In this document: positions 17,587 to 25,714 of the stretch, one piece after another
Layout of the letters: each line of letters begins with the position of its first letter
Position numbering within the stretch: the first letter of the stretch is position 1
DNA from: Fodinibacter sp963833495
Lineage (GTDB): Bacteria; Actinomycetota; Actinomycetes; Actinomycetales; Dermatophilaceae
NCBI GenBank assembly: GCA_963833495.1
Contig: CAWHYJ010000013.1
Span: 1 to 64,000, forward strand
DNA: 64,000 nt
Direction: 5' to 3'
Program-made: the position numbers and the translations under genes
The notes under the pieces: generated by a model
The model's database searches: none
The model's input: the letters and a program-made list of their open reading frames with translations, nothing else
Told to the model about the DNA's origin: nothing

Positions 17587-17640
17587 TCAGCGGGGCAACG
17601 CGGGCACGAGCCTCCTGCGCCGACGTTGCGATTCCCTCAT
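17587..17640 (-). other. Candidate 17-codon leader ORF with five consecutive Arg codons
   Basis: ATG with GGGAG 9 nt upstream opens MRESQRRRRRLVPALPR and stops 39 bp before the permease start. The five arginine codons CGT CGG CGC AGG AGG include two rare ones. It could be a leader peptide or chance; AGGAGG here also resembles a ribosome binding site. Confidence 0.3.
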
Positions 17641-17710
17641 GGCGATCAGCTCCCGTCGCAGCGGTATCAACCCGTACCGCGAACGCTAGGACCGTCCTGT
17701 CGCCGCAAGA

Positions 17711-17727
17711 TCACCCGCGCCGGGTGA
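17711..17727 (-). terminator. Hairpin after the M24 peptidase gene
   Basis: TCACCCG and CGGGTGA form a 7-bp stem with a GCG loop, starting about 9 bp beyond the stop codon on the transcribed strand. It is followed by ATCTT. It probably separates the peptidase transcript from the permease genes. Confidence 0.5.
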
Positions 17728-17735
17728 GCCGCGCT

Positions 17736-18869
17736 CTACGCCACGACCGCAAGGCGGTGATCGGTTCTGTTGAACCGGTGCCCGCCGTCGGTCGTCACGG
17801 TGACGATGTCCTCGATCCGAACGCCGAAGCGCCCGCTCAGGTAGATGCCGGGTTCGATGGAGAAGCACATCCCGGGCTCCAGGGGCTGTGACTCGCCCTC
17901 CACCATGTAGGGGGGCTCGTGGGTGGTCACCCCGATGCCGTGGCCGGTGCGGTGGATGAACTGCTCACCGTACCCGGCGTCGGTGATGACGCCGCGTGCG
18001 ACCCGGTCGATCTCCTGGCAGGCGACGCCCGGTCGGACCGCCTCGAATGCGGCCTGCTGGGCGTCACGGACGATGCCGTGCACCCGCACGAGCTCGGCGC
18101 TGGGCTCACCCACGCTGACTGTGCGCGTGGTGTCGGAGCCGTAGCCGTTGAGCAGCCCCCCGAAGTCTAGGACCACGGCGTCGCCCACCTCGATGACTCG
18201 CTCGCCGGCCTCATGGTGCGGGTTGGCGCCGTTCGGGCCCGACCCCACGACCGTGAAGTCGACCTGCTCGTGCCCGAACTCGCGCAGCAGCCCTGCGAGG
18301 TCGGCCGCGACCTCGGTCTCGCGCCGGCCGGCGAAGCGCAGCCGGACGACCTCGAGGAACGCCGAGTCGGCCGCCGCGCCGGCCGCCGCCAGCCTCGCGA
18401 GCTCGGCGTCGTCCTTCACCGCTCGCAGCATCGGGAGGCACTGGGTCATCGCTGTGTAGCGCGTGGCGGGGAGCAACTCTTGGAGACCGAGGAGATGCAT
18501 CGCCCACGCCGAGTCGGAGACGCCGTAGCGCTCGGCCGGGGCGAGGAGACCGCCGGCCACGGCGTACGGGTCGGACCCGTCCGTCCACTCCCGGATGGTG
18601 AGGGCGGCGGCACCAGCCGCGGCCTCGGCATCCGGGCGCTCGAGCAGCGGGGCCAAGAGGGTCGGCTCGTGGTCGGGCCGCAGCACCAGCAGGGTGAGGC
18701 GCTCGGTGATGGCCGTGGGCTGGTAACCGGTGAGCCACACCAAGTCTGGTCCCGGCGTCACCAAGATCCCTCCGTCAAGGCCGGCTTCGACGGCGTCGGC
18801 AACCGCGCGCTCCATCCGGGCCCTGTAGTCGCTGGCCGTAAAGGGTGGGGGCGAGAGCTGCGTGGTCAT
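17736..18869 (-). CDS. M24-family Xaa-Pro aminopeptidase-like enzyme
   Basis: A 377-residue 'pita-bread' metallopeptidase. The N-terminal creatinase-like domain (about 1-150) is followed by the catalytic domain with the full metal set D235, D246, H310, E339 and E353 (motifs VLDFGG, SDTTRT, HRTGHGIG, SIEPGIY, RIEDIV). It would remove N-terminal residues before proline or split Xaa-Pro dipeptides. GAAGGAG lies upstream of the ATG and TAGGGT (minus strand, near 18893) is a probable -10. With the M20 enzyme and permease it suggests proline-rich peptide use. Confidence 0.92.
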   Translation of the reverse strand: MTTQLSPPPFTASDYRARMERAVADAVEAGLDGGILVTPGPDLVWLTGYQPTAITERLTLLVLRPDHEPTLLAPLLERPDAEAAAGAAALTIREWTDGSDPYAVAGGLLAPAERYGVSDSAWAMHLLGLQELLPATRYTAMTQCLPMLRAVKDDAELARLAAAGAAADSAFLEVVRLRFAGRRETEVAADLAGLLREFGHEQVDFTVVGSGPNGANPHHEAGERVIEVGDAVVLDFGGLLNGYGSDTTRTVSVGEPSAELVRVHGIVRDAQQAAFEAVRPGVACQEIDRVARGVITDAGYGEQFIHRTGHGIGVTTHEPPYMVEGESQPLEPGMCFSIEPGIYLSGRFGVRIEDIVTVTTDGGHRFNRTDHRLAVVA

Positions 18870-18945
18870 GGGAACTCCTTCGACTCACCCTGACCCTAGC
18901 CACCCCCTGCAGCGGCCGGCCCGCCCGCTGCGGATGACTAGGTAG

Positions 18946-19041
18946 GGTGCGTCACGGCACTACTCCGACGTCGCCACCCTGCTCGCGCGGTTCGCCGACC
19001 TGGGGCTGTCCGTCGTCGAGATGCGCCGCCTTCCGGACTGA
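18946..19041 (+). pseudogene. C-terminal stub of an unidentified gene
   Basis: After an in-frame TAG at 18943, 31 codons read RHYSDVATLLARFADLGLSVVEMRRLPD before TGA. The amphipathic composition and clean stop look like the end of a real protein, but there is no start. The rest of the gap (18870-18945 and 19042-19200) holds nothing recognised. Confidence 0.3.
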
Positions 19042-19201
19042 CCACTTCGATCCCCTCAGCGCGCCGCGGCTGGACCGACCCGGAGCGCGAAGGACTGATG
19101 CCGCCCAGTGGAATGCCGACTCGCGGCGAAGAGGGTCGTGGTGCCTTGCTCTCGGGTGAGGAGCGCCAAGGGTGAACGACGCATAGTCGCTGCATCCGAG
19201 G

Positions 19202-19246
19202 AAAGAAACCCCCGTACTGGCGTTTCCGCAGTTCAGGGGTTTCTTT
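19202..19246 (-). terminator. Terminator of the tRNA-Asn transcript
   Basis: AAAGAAACCCC and GGGGTTTCTTT form an 11-bp stem with a 23-nt loop just beyond the tRNA 3' end. On the transcribed strand the second arm supplies the U-rich stretch GGGGTTTCTTTCC. It is one of the few AT-rich structures in the window. Confidence 0.7.
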
Positions 19247-19251
19247 GGGTG

Positions 19252-19324
19252 CTCCCCCGGTTGGACTCGAACCAACAACCTGCCGATTAACAGTCGGCTG
19301 CTCTGCCAATTGAGCTACAGGGGA
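19252..19324 (-). tRNA. tRNA-Asn (anticodon GTT)
   Basis: A 73-nt cloverleaf on the minus strand: acceptor TCCCCTG with CGGGGGA, D-stem GCTC/GAGC, anticodon stem CCGA/TCGG around CTGTTAA, and T-arm GTTGG-TTCGAGT-CCAAC. The discriminator base is G and CCA is not encoded. It lies near dnaG, the usual position in related actinobacteria, and is a possible integration site, though no att duplication was seen. Confidence 0.95.
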
Positions 19325-19412
19325 AAGCCTGCCGCGGGATCGCCGCAGCAGCGCCCGGCAACGATAGCAAAGGGAGCACCCATGTCCGAAAACGGGCGGG
19401 CATGGGGCGCGC

Positions 19413-19946
19413 TCAGCTCAGGCCCACCTGCTCGCGCACCCGCGCCAGGCCGGCCTGCACCTGCTCGGAGACCCCCGGATCGGTACTGCGCACCCCAGGC
19501 CCGAGCAGCACCTGGCTGAGCAGGTTGCGGGTGGTGAGATCCTCGCGCACGACGACCCGGGCGGTGCGCCGGTTGCCCAGGTCGATGGCTTCGGAGAGCA
19601 CCACCGAGGCCTGTACCCGCTCGCGCAACGTCTCGGGCAGCGACTGCGGGTCGGGGAGCACGAACCGCGCGGGCCGCTCGCCGTCGACCCAGGTGACGCG
19701 CAGCGAGCCGTCCTCGCCGCTCCACAGGCCGGCATCCACGAGGTGCCACTGCCGCGACAGCGTGACGGTGAGGCCGTCGGGGCCGGGCGCCACGGCGTAC
19801 AGGCGGTGTCGACCGGCGACGACGGTGACGCCGCTGCCGTCCTCGACCGCCCACGCCAGCAGCTTCTCGTGCTCCTCGGGCTCGATGGCTGCGGCGACGT
19901 CGGCGGGCACGGCGGGGCGGCGCAGGCTCGACCACTCGAGCTTCAC
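19413..19946 (-). CDS. Conserved hypothetical protein coupled to dnaG
   Basis: A 177-residue soluble protein without signal or membrane segment. It has alternating beta strands (GVTVVAGRHRLYAVAP, LTVTLSRQWHLVDAG, LRVTWVDGERPARFVLP) and a C-terminal helical part. I know it only as a gene often found behind dnaG in actinobacteria. The GTG start overlaps the dnaG stop (GTGA), so the two are co-translated. Function unknown. Confidence 0.7.
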   Translation of the reverse strand: MKLEWSSLRRPAVPADVAAAIEPEEHEKLLAWAVEDGSGVTVVAGRHRLYAVAPGPDGLTVTLSRQWHLVDAGLWSGEDGSLRVTWVDGERPARFVLPDPQSLPETLRERVQASVVLSEAIDLGNRRTARVVVREDLTTRNLLSQVLLGPGVRSTDPGVSEQVQAGLARVREQVGLS

Positions 19947-21880
19947 GACGAGAGCCGTTCGCGCAGGGCGACGCGCTCGAGCTCGAGGCGGTGCAGGGCC
20001 ATGGTGCGCTCCCGGAGGTCGGCGGGGTCGGAGTCGGGGTCGTTCTGCACGCGACGCACCGAGGCCATCGCGTCGGCGATGAGCCGCCCGAGCTGGGCGT
20101 CACGCACCCCCACGACGAGCGAGTCGAGGTAGCGCTGCGGCGGCAGGCCGGACGAGGAGTCGAAGCGGGTCGGCAGCGGGGCGACGGACAGCTCCGACAC
20201 CAGGCTGCGCACGGCGAGCGGGGCCGCCTCCCCGACCGCCGCCACCCAGGCCGCGGTCGAGGCCTTGCGGGCGGTGGGGGCGGCGATGCGGATGCCGTCG
20301 AGCACGGCCCGGTGCGCGGGCGCCACGAACGCCTCGGGCCGCAGCGAGTCGACGGCCTCGTCGGTGAACTGGCTGGGGTACTGGATGAGCGCCTGGAGCA
20401 GCTGGCGCTCGGTGAAGACCACCGGGTCGCGCAGGTCGGGCACCGGCAGGGGGGCCGCCTCACCGGGAGCCGGCTCGGGCACGTCGTCGGTGCCAGCCGG
20501 CCGGCGCGAGGTGTCGACGGCGTCGTCGTGGCGCACCCGACCGGCCTTCTTGACCTCGGCGGCCATCTGCTCGACCTCGATGCCGAGCCAGCCCGACACG
20601 GTGCGGGTGTACTCGGGGCGCAGGCTGGTGTCGCGGATCGAGCCGATGATCGGGGCCACCGCCTTCATCGCCTCGACCCGGCCCTCGGCGGTGTCGAGGT
20701 CGAAGCGGCGGATGGTGGTGCGCACGGCGAACTCGAACATCGGCACGGCGTCGTCGACGAGGGCGCGCACCGCGGCATCCCCCTTGGCGATGCGCAGCTC
20801 GCAGGGGTCCATGCCGTCGGGGGCGACCGCCACGAACGACTGCGCAGCCCAGCGCTGGTCCTCGCCGAACGCCTTCATCGCGGCCTTCTGGCCGGCGGCG
20901 TCGCCGTCGAAGGTGAAGATGACGCGGGCCTGGGGGCCGTCGGTCTCGTCGCGCATGATGCGGCGCAGGATCTTGATGTGGTCGACGCCGAAGGCCGTGC
21001 CACAGGTGGCGACCGCACCCTCGACGCCGGACAGGTGCGCGGCCATCACGTCGGTGTAGCCCTCGACCACGATGGCGCGGCGCTCGGTCGAGATCGCCTT
21101 CTTCGCGGCGTCGAGGCCGTAGAGCACCTGCGACTTCTTGTAGATCGGCGTCTCGGAGGTGTTGAGGTACTTCGCGGCGATCCGGTCGTCGTCGAACAGG
21201 CGCCGGGCGCCGAAGCCGACGGTGTCGCCGGTGGTGTCGCGGATCGGCCAGACCAGCCGGCCGCGGAACCGGTCGTAGAGACCGCGGCTGCCCCGCCCGG
21301 ACAGCCCGCCGGTGACCATCTCGTCCTCGCTGAAGCCGCGCTCGCGCAGGTGGCGGCTGAGCGCCTCACCACCTTGGGGCGCGAACCCGATGCCGAACCG
21401 CTCGGCGGCCGCCCCGTCGAAGCCGCGCTCGCGCAGGAAGTCGCGGCCGACGCGGGCGTCGGGCTTGCCGGTGTCGAGCAGGATGCTCGCGTAGAACTCC
21501 TGGGCCACCCGGTGGGCCTCGATGAGCCGCGAGCGCTTGCCCAGGCTCATGCCGCCCTCGCGCGGACCCCCGCCCTCCTCGTAGCGCAGCTCGATGCCGA
21601 GCTTGGCCGCGAGCCGCTCGATGGACTCGGTGAAGGTGAGGTGCTCGACCTTCTGCACGAACGAGATGACGTCGCCACCCTCGCCGCAGCCGAAGCAGTG
21701 GTAGCTGCCGACCGTCGGGCGCACCGTGAAGCTCGGGGTCTTCTCGTCGTGGAACGGGCACAGGCCCTTGAGCGATCCCACGCCGGCCGGGCGCAGGGTC
21801 ACGTGGTCGCGCACGACGTCCTCGATGGACGTGCGCTCCTTGACCGTTGCGATGTCCTCGGCTCGGATCCGACCCGCCAC
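19943..21880 (-). CDS. dnaG: DNA primase
   Basis: Primase of 645 residues that makes RNA primers at the replication fork. The N-terminal CHC2 zinc finger is complete (C41-x2-H44, C62-x2-C65 in LCPFHDEKTPSF and YHCFGCGEG). The Toprim catalytic core follows with VVEGYTDVMA and FTFDGDAAG. The C-terminal DnaB-interacting part begins near residue 430 after a charged linker. The GTG at 21880 is preceded by GGAAGGAGG. TAGACT at 21927-21932 (minus strand), overlapping the dgt stop, is a likely -10 for an internal promoter. Confidence 0.97.
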   Translation of the reverse strand: MAGRIRAEDIATVKERTSIEDVVRDHVTLRPAGVGSLKGLCPFHDEKTPSFTVRPTVGSYHCFGCGEGGDVISFVQKVEHLTFTESIERLAAKLGIELRYEEGGGPREGGMSLGKRSRLIEAHRVAQEFYASILLDTGKPDARVGRDFLRERGFDGAAAERFGIGFAPQGGEALSRHLRERGFSEDEMVTGGLSGRGSRGLYDRFRGRLVWPIRDTTGDTVGFGARRLFDDDRIAAKYLNTSETPIYKKSQVLYGLDAAKKAISTERRAIVVEGYTDVMAAHLSGVEGAVATCGTAFGVDHIKILRRIMRDETDGPQARVIFTFDGDAAGQKAAMKAFGEDQRWAAQSFVAVAPDGMDPCELRIAKGDAAVRALVDDAVPMFEFAVRTTIRRFDLDTAEGRVEAMKAVAPIIGSIRDTSLRPEYTRTVSGWLGIEVEQMAAEVKKAGRVRHDDAVDTSRRPAGTDDVPEPAPGEAAPLPVPDLRDPVVFTERQLLQALIQYPSQFTDEAVDSLRPEAFVAPAHRAVLDGIRIAAPTARKASTAAWVAAVGEAAPLAVRSLVSELSVAPLPTRFDSSSGLPPQRYLDSLVVGVRDAQLGRLIADAMASVRRVQNDPDSDPADLRERTMALHRLELERVALRERLSS

Positions 21881-21928
21881 TGACCCTCCTTCCCGGCTCG
21901 TTCGGCTGCCCCTCGACTGTGCGCGAGT

Positions 21929-23170
21929 CTAGGTCGTCGCCGGGCGGCACCAGTGTCGGTGCAGGTCGAGCGCGCGCACGTCGGTGAGCGAAGCCACCTG
22001 GTCGACGAGCACCCGCAGGGCGGCGGCATCGGAGCCGGCGGCGTCCCAGTCGTGGCGCAGGTCGGGGTCGAGCCGGTCGGGGTCGGCCTCGAAGGCTGCG
22101 ACGAGCTCGGCCACCACCTCGCGCTGGCGCACGTGCAGCGCCACCCGCTCGGCGGCGTGCATGACGTAGTGGGCGGCCACGGCCTTGAGCACGGCGCACT
22201 CGGCTCGGGCCTCGCGGGGCACGACGAGCCGCCCGCCGTGCCGGGTCAGCGGCCCGGGCCCGTGCTCAGCCCGAGTGGCCTGCTCGACGGCCACGACGAA
22301 GCGGCCGATGAGGCGGGACGTCATGTCCTTGAGCGCCGCGAGGGCCGGGCGCGAGCCGTCGTAGGTGTCGGGCACGGCCCCGGTGGCCAGCAGCCGCTCC
22401 AGGGCCTCGGCCAGCTCGCCGGGGGTCAGCCCGGGCTCGTAGACCTCCCCTGCCACCGCGAGCACCGCCTCGACGTCGGTGCGCTCGTGCAGGAGGCGCG
22501 GGTCGAGCCAACCGGACGCCACGGCATCCTCGACGTCGTGCACCGAGTAGGCGACGTCGTCGGACCAGTCCATGACCTCGGCCTCGACCGAGCGACGCGC
22601 TTCGGGCGCGCCGGCGCGGAACCAGTCGAAGACCTCGAGGTCGTCGTCGTAGACGCCGAACTTCATCGTGGGGTGCGGGCCCCGACCCCGCCGCCACGGG
22701 TACTTCGTCGCGGCATCCAGGCTGGCGCGGGTCAGGTTGAGCCCGGCGGGACGGCCGTCGGGGTGGGCGCGCTTGGGCTCGAGCCGGGTCAGGATGCGCA
22801 GGGTCTGGGCGTTGCCCTCGAAGCCGCCGATGCCGGCCGCGACGGCATCGAGCGCGGTCTCCCCGTTGTGCCCGAAGGGTGGGTGGCCGAGGTCGTGCGC
22901 GAGGCACGCGGTGTCGACCAGGTCGGCGCTGCAGCCCAGCGCCGCGCCGAACTCGCGGCCGATCTGGGCGACCTCGAGGGAGTGGGTGAGCCGGTTGCGC
23001 ACGAAGTCGTCGCTGGACGGCTGCACCACCTGGGTCTTGGCGGAGAGGCGGCGCAGGCTCGCCGAGTGCACGAGCCGGGCCCGGTCGCGGGCGAAGTCGT
23101 CGCGGTCGGCCCGCTTGTGAGCGGGGTCCTCGGCGACCCAGCGCTCGCGGTCGGCCTCGGTGTAGGTCAC
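21929..23170 (-). CDS. dgt: Deoxyguanosinetriphosphate triphosphohydrolase (dGTPase)
   Basis: HD-domain hydrolase of 413 residues that releases triphosphate from dGTP or other dNTPs and controls nucleotide pools. The HD motif reads RLTHSLEVAQIG ... CLAHDLGHPPFGHNGE, with the later metal aspartate in MDWSDDVAYSVHD. It lies 4 bp downstream of a YdeI-like gene and directly upstream of dnaG, the conserved actinobacterial order. Confidence 0.94.
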   Translation of the reverse strand: MTYTEADRERWVAEDPAHKRADRDDFARDRARLVHSASLRRLSAKTQVVQPSSDDFVRNRLTHSLEVAQIGREFGAALGCSADLVDTACLAHDLGHPPFGHNGETALDAVAAGIGGFEGNAQTLRILTRLEPKRAHPDGRPAGLNLTRASLDAATKYPWRRGRGPHPTMKFGVYDDDLEVFDWFRAGAPEARRSVEAEVMDWSDDVAYSVHDVEDAVASGWLDPRLLHERTDVEAVLAVAGEVYEPGLTPGELAEALERLLATGAVPDTYDGSRPALAALKDMTSRLIGRFVVAVEQATRAEHGPGPLTRHGGRLVVPREARAECAVLKAVAAHYVMHAAERVALHVRQREVVAELVAAFEADPDRLDPDLRHDWDAAGSDAAALRVLVDQVASLTDVRALDLHRHWCRPATT

Positions 23171-23174
23171 CCGC

Positions 23175-23843
23175 TCACCCTAGGCGGGCCGCCTCCGCCG
23201 CCGCTGCCGCCCGCTGGACCCACTTCGGCTCGATGCCGTAGCGCTGGCTCGGGATCAGCCGCCCGTTTGCGCAGTCGTCGACGAGCTGGGCCATCCGGGA
23301 GTCGCGGGTCTTCTCCTGCTTGGCCGTGACCACCCAGTTGGTGGCGAGCTTGCGGTAGCTGGGGGTGGCGACCTCCCAGAAGGCGGTGGCGGCCGGGTCT
23401 GCGGCGAGCTGCGCGGCGTAGTGCTCGGGCAGCTCCCGCTCGCGGTTCTCGTAGGCGTAGATGCCGGAGCGGTCTTCCCGGCGGCGCTCGAACGCGGCCA
23501 AGCCGCTGGGCTGCATCCGGCCCTGCGCGGTGAGCTCGGCGACGGCGTTGATGTTGATCGTCGACCAGTTGCTGCTGGGCTTGCGCGGGGTCCACCGTTG
23601 GCGGCGACGGTGCTCGTCGATGCCCTGCGCCATGCTGTCGATCCAGCCCCAGCACAGGGCTTCCCGGACCGCCTCCTCCCAGGTGAGGCCGGCCTGCGGG
23701 TGGCCCTTGCGGTAGAAGCCCATCCAGAGCTCGGTCTCGGTGTCGTGGTGCGCCGCGAGCCAGCGACTGAACTCCGCGGCATCCGCGAAGAAGATCGCGG
23801 GCCGCTCGGGAGTGCCGCCGGGGGTGCCGATGCGCGCTGCCAT
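23175..23843 (-). CDS. YdeI/OmpD-associated family protein
   Basis: A 222-residue soluble protein. FYRKGHPQAGLTWEEAVREALCWGWIDS and WTPRKPSSNWSTINI are hallmark stretches of the YdeI/OmpD-associated family, annotated in some species as bacteriocin-protection proteins; the molecular activity is not established. The start has TAGCGT 6 nt upstream and no ribosome binding site, a leaderless arrangement. It probably shares its transcript with dgt. Confidence 0.85.
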   Translation of the reverse strand: MAARIGTPGGTPERPAIFFADAAEFSRWLAAHHDTETELWMGFYRKGHPQAGLTWEEAVREALCWGWIDSMAQGIDEHRRRQRWTPRKPSSNWSTININAVAELTAQGRMQPSGLAAFERRREDRSGIYAYENRERELPEHYAAQLAADPAATAFWEVATPSYRKLATNWVVTAKQEKTRDSRMAQLVDDCANGRLIPSQRYGIEPKWVQRAAAAAEAARLG

Positions 23844-23849
23844 GCGCCC

Positions 23850-23855
23850 ACGCTA
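23850..23855 (-). promoter_or_regulatory. -10 box TAGCGT for the YdeI-like gene
   Basis: TAGCGT on the minus strand ends 6 nt before the ATG at 23843, predicting a leaderless transcript. Confidence 0.5.
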
Positions 23856-23951
23856 GCGGCGCCCTGCGACACCCGGAAGGCACCGAGCACGCACCGGGCG
23901 GAGGACGGCCCGGTCCCCTGTTCGGTGGACCCGCCCGCCGGGTTCCGTTCC

Positions 23952-23957
23952 TAGACT
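23952..23957 (+). promoter_or_regulatory. -10 box TAGACT for a small membrane protein gene
   Basis: TAGACT ends 7 nt before the ATG at 23965, predicting a leaderless transcript. Confidence 0.5.
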
Positions 23958-23964
23958 TCCCGAT

Positions 23965-24168
23965 ATGAACCGCAGACACCTCAGCTTCATCGCCCTGGCC
24001 ATCACCATGCTCTACGGCGCCAGCTTCGCGGTGTTCGACGAGGCCCCGAAGGGCTACGCGGCGATCGGCGGGGTCCTCGTGGCGCTGGCCTGGATCTCGG
24101 TGGGGGTGTTCGGTAGGGACGACCGACCGCGCGACACCTCCGAACCGCAGGACACCCCGCAGCCGTAG
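23965..24168 (+). CDS. Small two-helix membrane protein
   Basis: A 67-residue protein with a basic N-terminus (MNRRH), two hydrophobic helices (about 6-24 and 31-49) separated by FDEAPKGYAA, and an acidic, proline-rich tail. This hairpin topology leaves both ends inside. A clear -10 box sits at the leaderless distance. No family recognised. Confidence 0.65.
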   Translation: MNRRHLSFIALAITMLYGASFAVFDEAPKGYAAIGGVLVALAWISVGVFGRDDRPRDTSEPQDTPQP

Positions 24169-24210
24169 GCGGCCTCGAACCCCGGCGGGCGCGCCGGCCG
24201 GATCCCTAGG

Positions 24211-24459
24211 GTGCCGGCCACTCAGGTCGACCGCAGGACGCTGTCCGTGGCGGCCTCCTGGCTGGGGGTGGCGCTGCGGAGCGCCTGGTGGGAGGGGCAC
24301 ACGTGGCCCGGCTCCGGGTTGTCGTGGCACTACACCGTCGACGGTGCCCGGCTCCTCGTGCACGGCTCGGGCCTCAACCTCTTCGCCGACGTGCCGTGGC
24401 TGCAGACCGGGCCGCTATCGCTCCCGCTCGGCGCCGCGCTCAGCCCCCGGAGACGCTGA
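24211..24459 (+). pseudogene. N-terminal stub of a polytopic membrane protein (GT87/DUF2029-like)
   Basis: 82 codons that resemble the first loop of glycosyltransferase-87-like membrane proteins: SAWWEGHTWPGSGLSWHY, GARLLVHGSGLNLFADVP, LQTGPLSLPLGAAL. The frame then ends inside the convergent dus gene, so at least 300 further residues and most helices are missing. It is probably a truncated remnant. TAGG lies immediately at the GTG, so expression is doubtful. Confidence 0.5.
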
Positions 24460-25681
24460 GCTCGGCGTGGGCGACCTGCGCGCGCTGCGCAGCGTCGAGC
24501 TCGCGTGAGCGGAGCCAGTTCTCGGGCAGGGCCACCACCCGGGGCGACCCAGCCCGGCCGCGCTGGCCTTCGGCGGCCTCGCCCGGCCACGGTGCGTCGA
24601 GGTCGAGGGTGCCGATGAGGTCGTCGAGCGCTTGCAGGCTGTCGACCAGGGCGAGCTGGTGGCGCACCGTCGAGCCGGCCGGGAAGCCCTTGAGGTACCA
24701 GGCGATGTGCTTGCGGATGTCGCGGCAGGCGCGGCCCTCGTCGCCGTCGTAGAAGTCGACGAGGTATGCCGTGTGCCGCCGCAGCGTGGCCGTCACCTCG
24801 CGCAGCCCCGGCTGCACGCGCGCCGAGGACCCGGCGAACGCGGCGGCGAGGTCGGTGAACAGCCACGGCCGCCCGAGGCAGCCCCGCCCGACGACGACCC
24901 CGTCGCACCCGGTCTGCCGCACCATCTCCAGGGCGTCCTCGGCCGACCAGATGTCGCCGTTGCCGAGCACCGGGATCGACGTGACGGCCTCCTTGAGCCG
25001 GGCGATCGCCGACCAGTCGGCCTGCCCCGAGTACGCCTGGGCCGCGGTGCGCCCGTGCAGCGCGACCGCCGCGACGCCCTCGCCCTCGGCGATCCGCCCG
25101 GCATCCAGGTAGGTGACGTGGTCGGCGTCGATGCCGACCCGCATCTTCACCGTGACGGGGATGTCGTAGGGCGACGCCTCGCGCACCACGGCTGCGACGA
25201 TGCCGCGGAACAGGTCGGTCTTCCACGGCAGCGCCGCGCCACCGCCCTTGCGGGTGACCTTGGGCACCGGGCAACCGAAGTTGAGGTCGATGTGGTCGGC
25301 GCGGTCCTCGGTCACCAGGATTCGGGCAGCCTGCCCCGCGGTGACCGGGTCGACGGAGTACAGCTGCACCGAGCGCGGGTTCTCGCCGGGGTCGTGCGAG
25401 ATGAGCCGCATCGTCTCGGGCGTGCGCTCGACCAGGGCCCGGGTGGTGACCATCTCGGAGACGTAGAGGCTGGTCGCCCCCGAGGCGCCGCCGGCCTCGA
25501 GCCCCGCGCTGCCGTACTCGCGGCACAGCCGCCGGAAGGCCCGGTTGGTGATGCCGGCCATCGGGGCGAGCACCACGGGTGACTCGACGACGTGCCGCCC
25601 GATGTGCAGCGGCGGCAGCACCGGACGGCACGCCGGAGGCGAGGCGGGGGCGGCGATGGCGGTGGCGGTGAGGGCGGACAT
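24440..25681 (-). CDS. dusB: tRNA-dihydrouridine synthase
   Basis: FMN-dependent enzyme of 413 residues that reduces uridines in the tRNA D-loop. VLAPMAGITNRAFRR begins the TIM barrel, the catalytic cysteine is in LNFGCPVPKVTRKGGG, and HGRTAAQAYSGQADW and GNGDIWS bind FMN. The C-terminal helical domain starts near HIAWYLKGFP. The reading frame stays open far upstream, but the ATG at 25681 gives the family start, with GAGAAT 8 nt above it. The 3' end overlaps the truncated membrane-protein stub. Confidence 0.93.
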   Translation of the reverse strand: MSALTATAIAAPASPPACRPVLPPLHIGRHVVESPVVLAPMAGITNRAFRRLCREYGSAGLEAGGASGATSLYVSEMVTTRALVERTPETMRLISHDPGENPRSVQLYSVDPVTAGQAARILVTEDRADHIDLNFGCPVPKVTRKGGGAALPWKTDLFRGIVAAVVREASPYDIPVTVKMRVGIDADHVTYLDAGRIAEGEGVAAVALHGRTAAQAYSGQADWSAIARLKEAVTSIPVLGNGDIWSAEDALEMVRQTGCDGVVVGRGCLGRPWLFTDLAAAFAGSSARVQPGLREVTATLRRHTAYLVDFYDGDEGRACRDIRKHIAWYLKGFPAGSTVRHQLALVDSLQALDDLIGTLDLDAPWPGEAAEGQRGRAGSPRVVALPENWLRSRELDAAQRAQVAHAELSVSGG

Positions 25682-25702
25682 GGTGCCCCATTCTCCCCCG
25701 AC

Positions 25703-25708
25703 TAGGGT
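25703..25708 (+). promoter_or_regulatory. -10 box TAGGGT for the metallo-hydrolase gene
   Basis: TAGGGT ends 6 nt before the GTG at 25715. The gene pair dus/metallo-hydrolase is divergent with only 33 bp between starts. Confidence 0.5.
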
Positions 25709-25714
25709 GGTGCC

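Noticed and set aside
14267..18869. A single four-gene peptide operon
   Set aside because: A hairpin and a 188-bp gap with its own mini-ORF separate the M24 gene from the permease genes, so two transcripts are more likely.
18938..19309. A minus-strand ORF of 123 codons
   Set aside because: It overlaps the tRNA-Asn gene and its terminator and has no protein-like composition.
19252..19324. tRNA-Asn as the attachment site of the 12-14 kb island
   Set aside because: The integrase fragment is 5 kb away across an intact peptidase cluster and no duplicated tRNA end was found.
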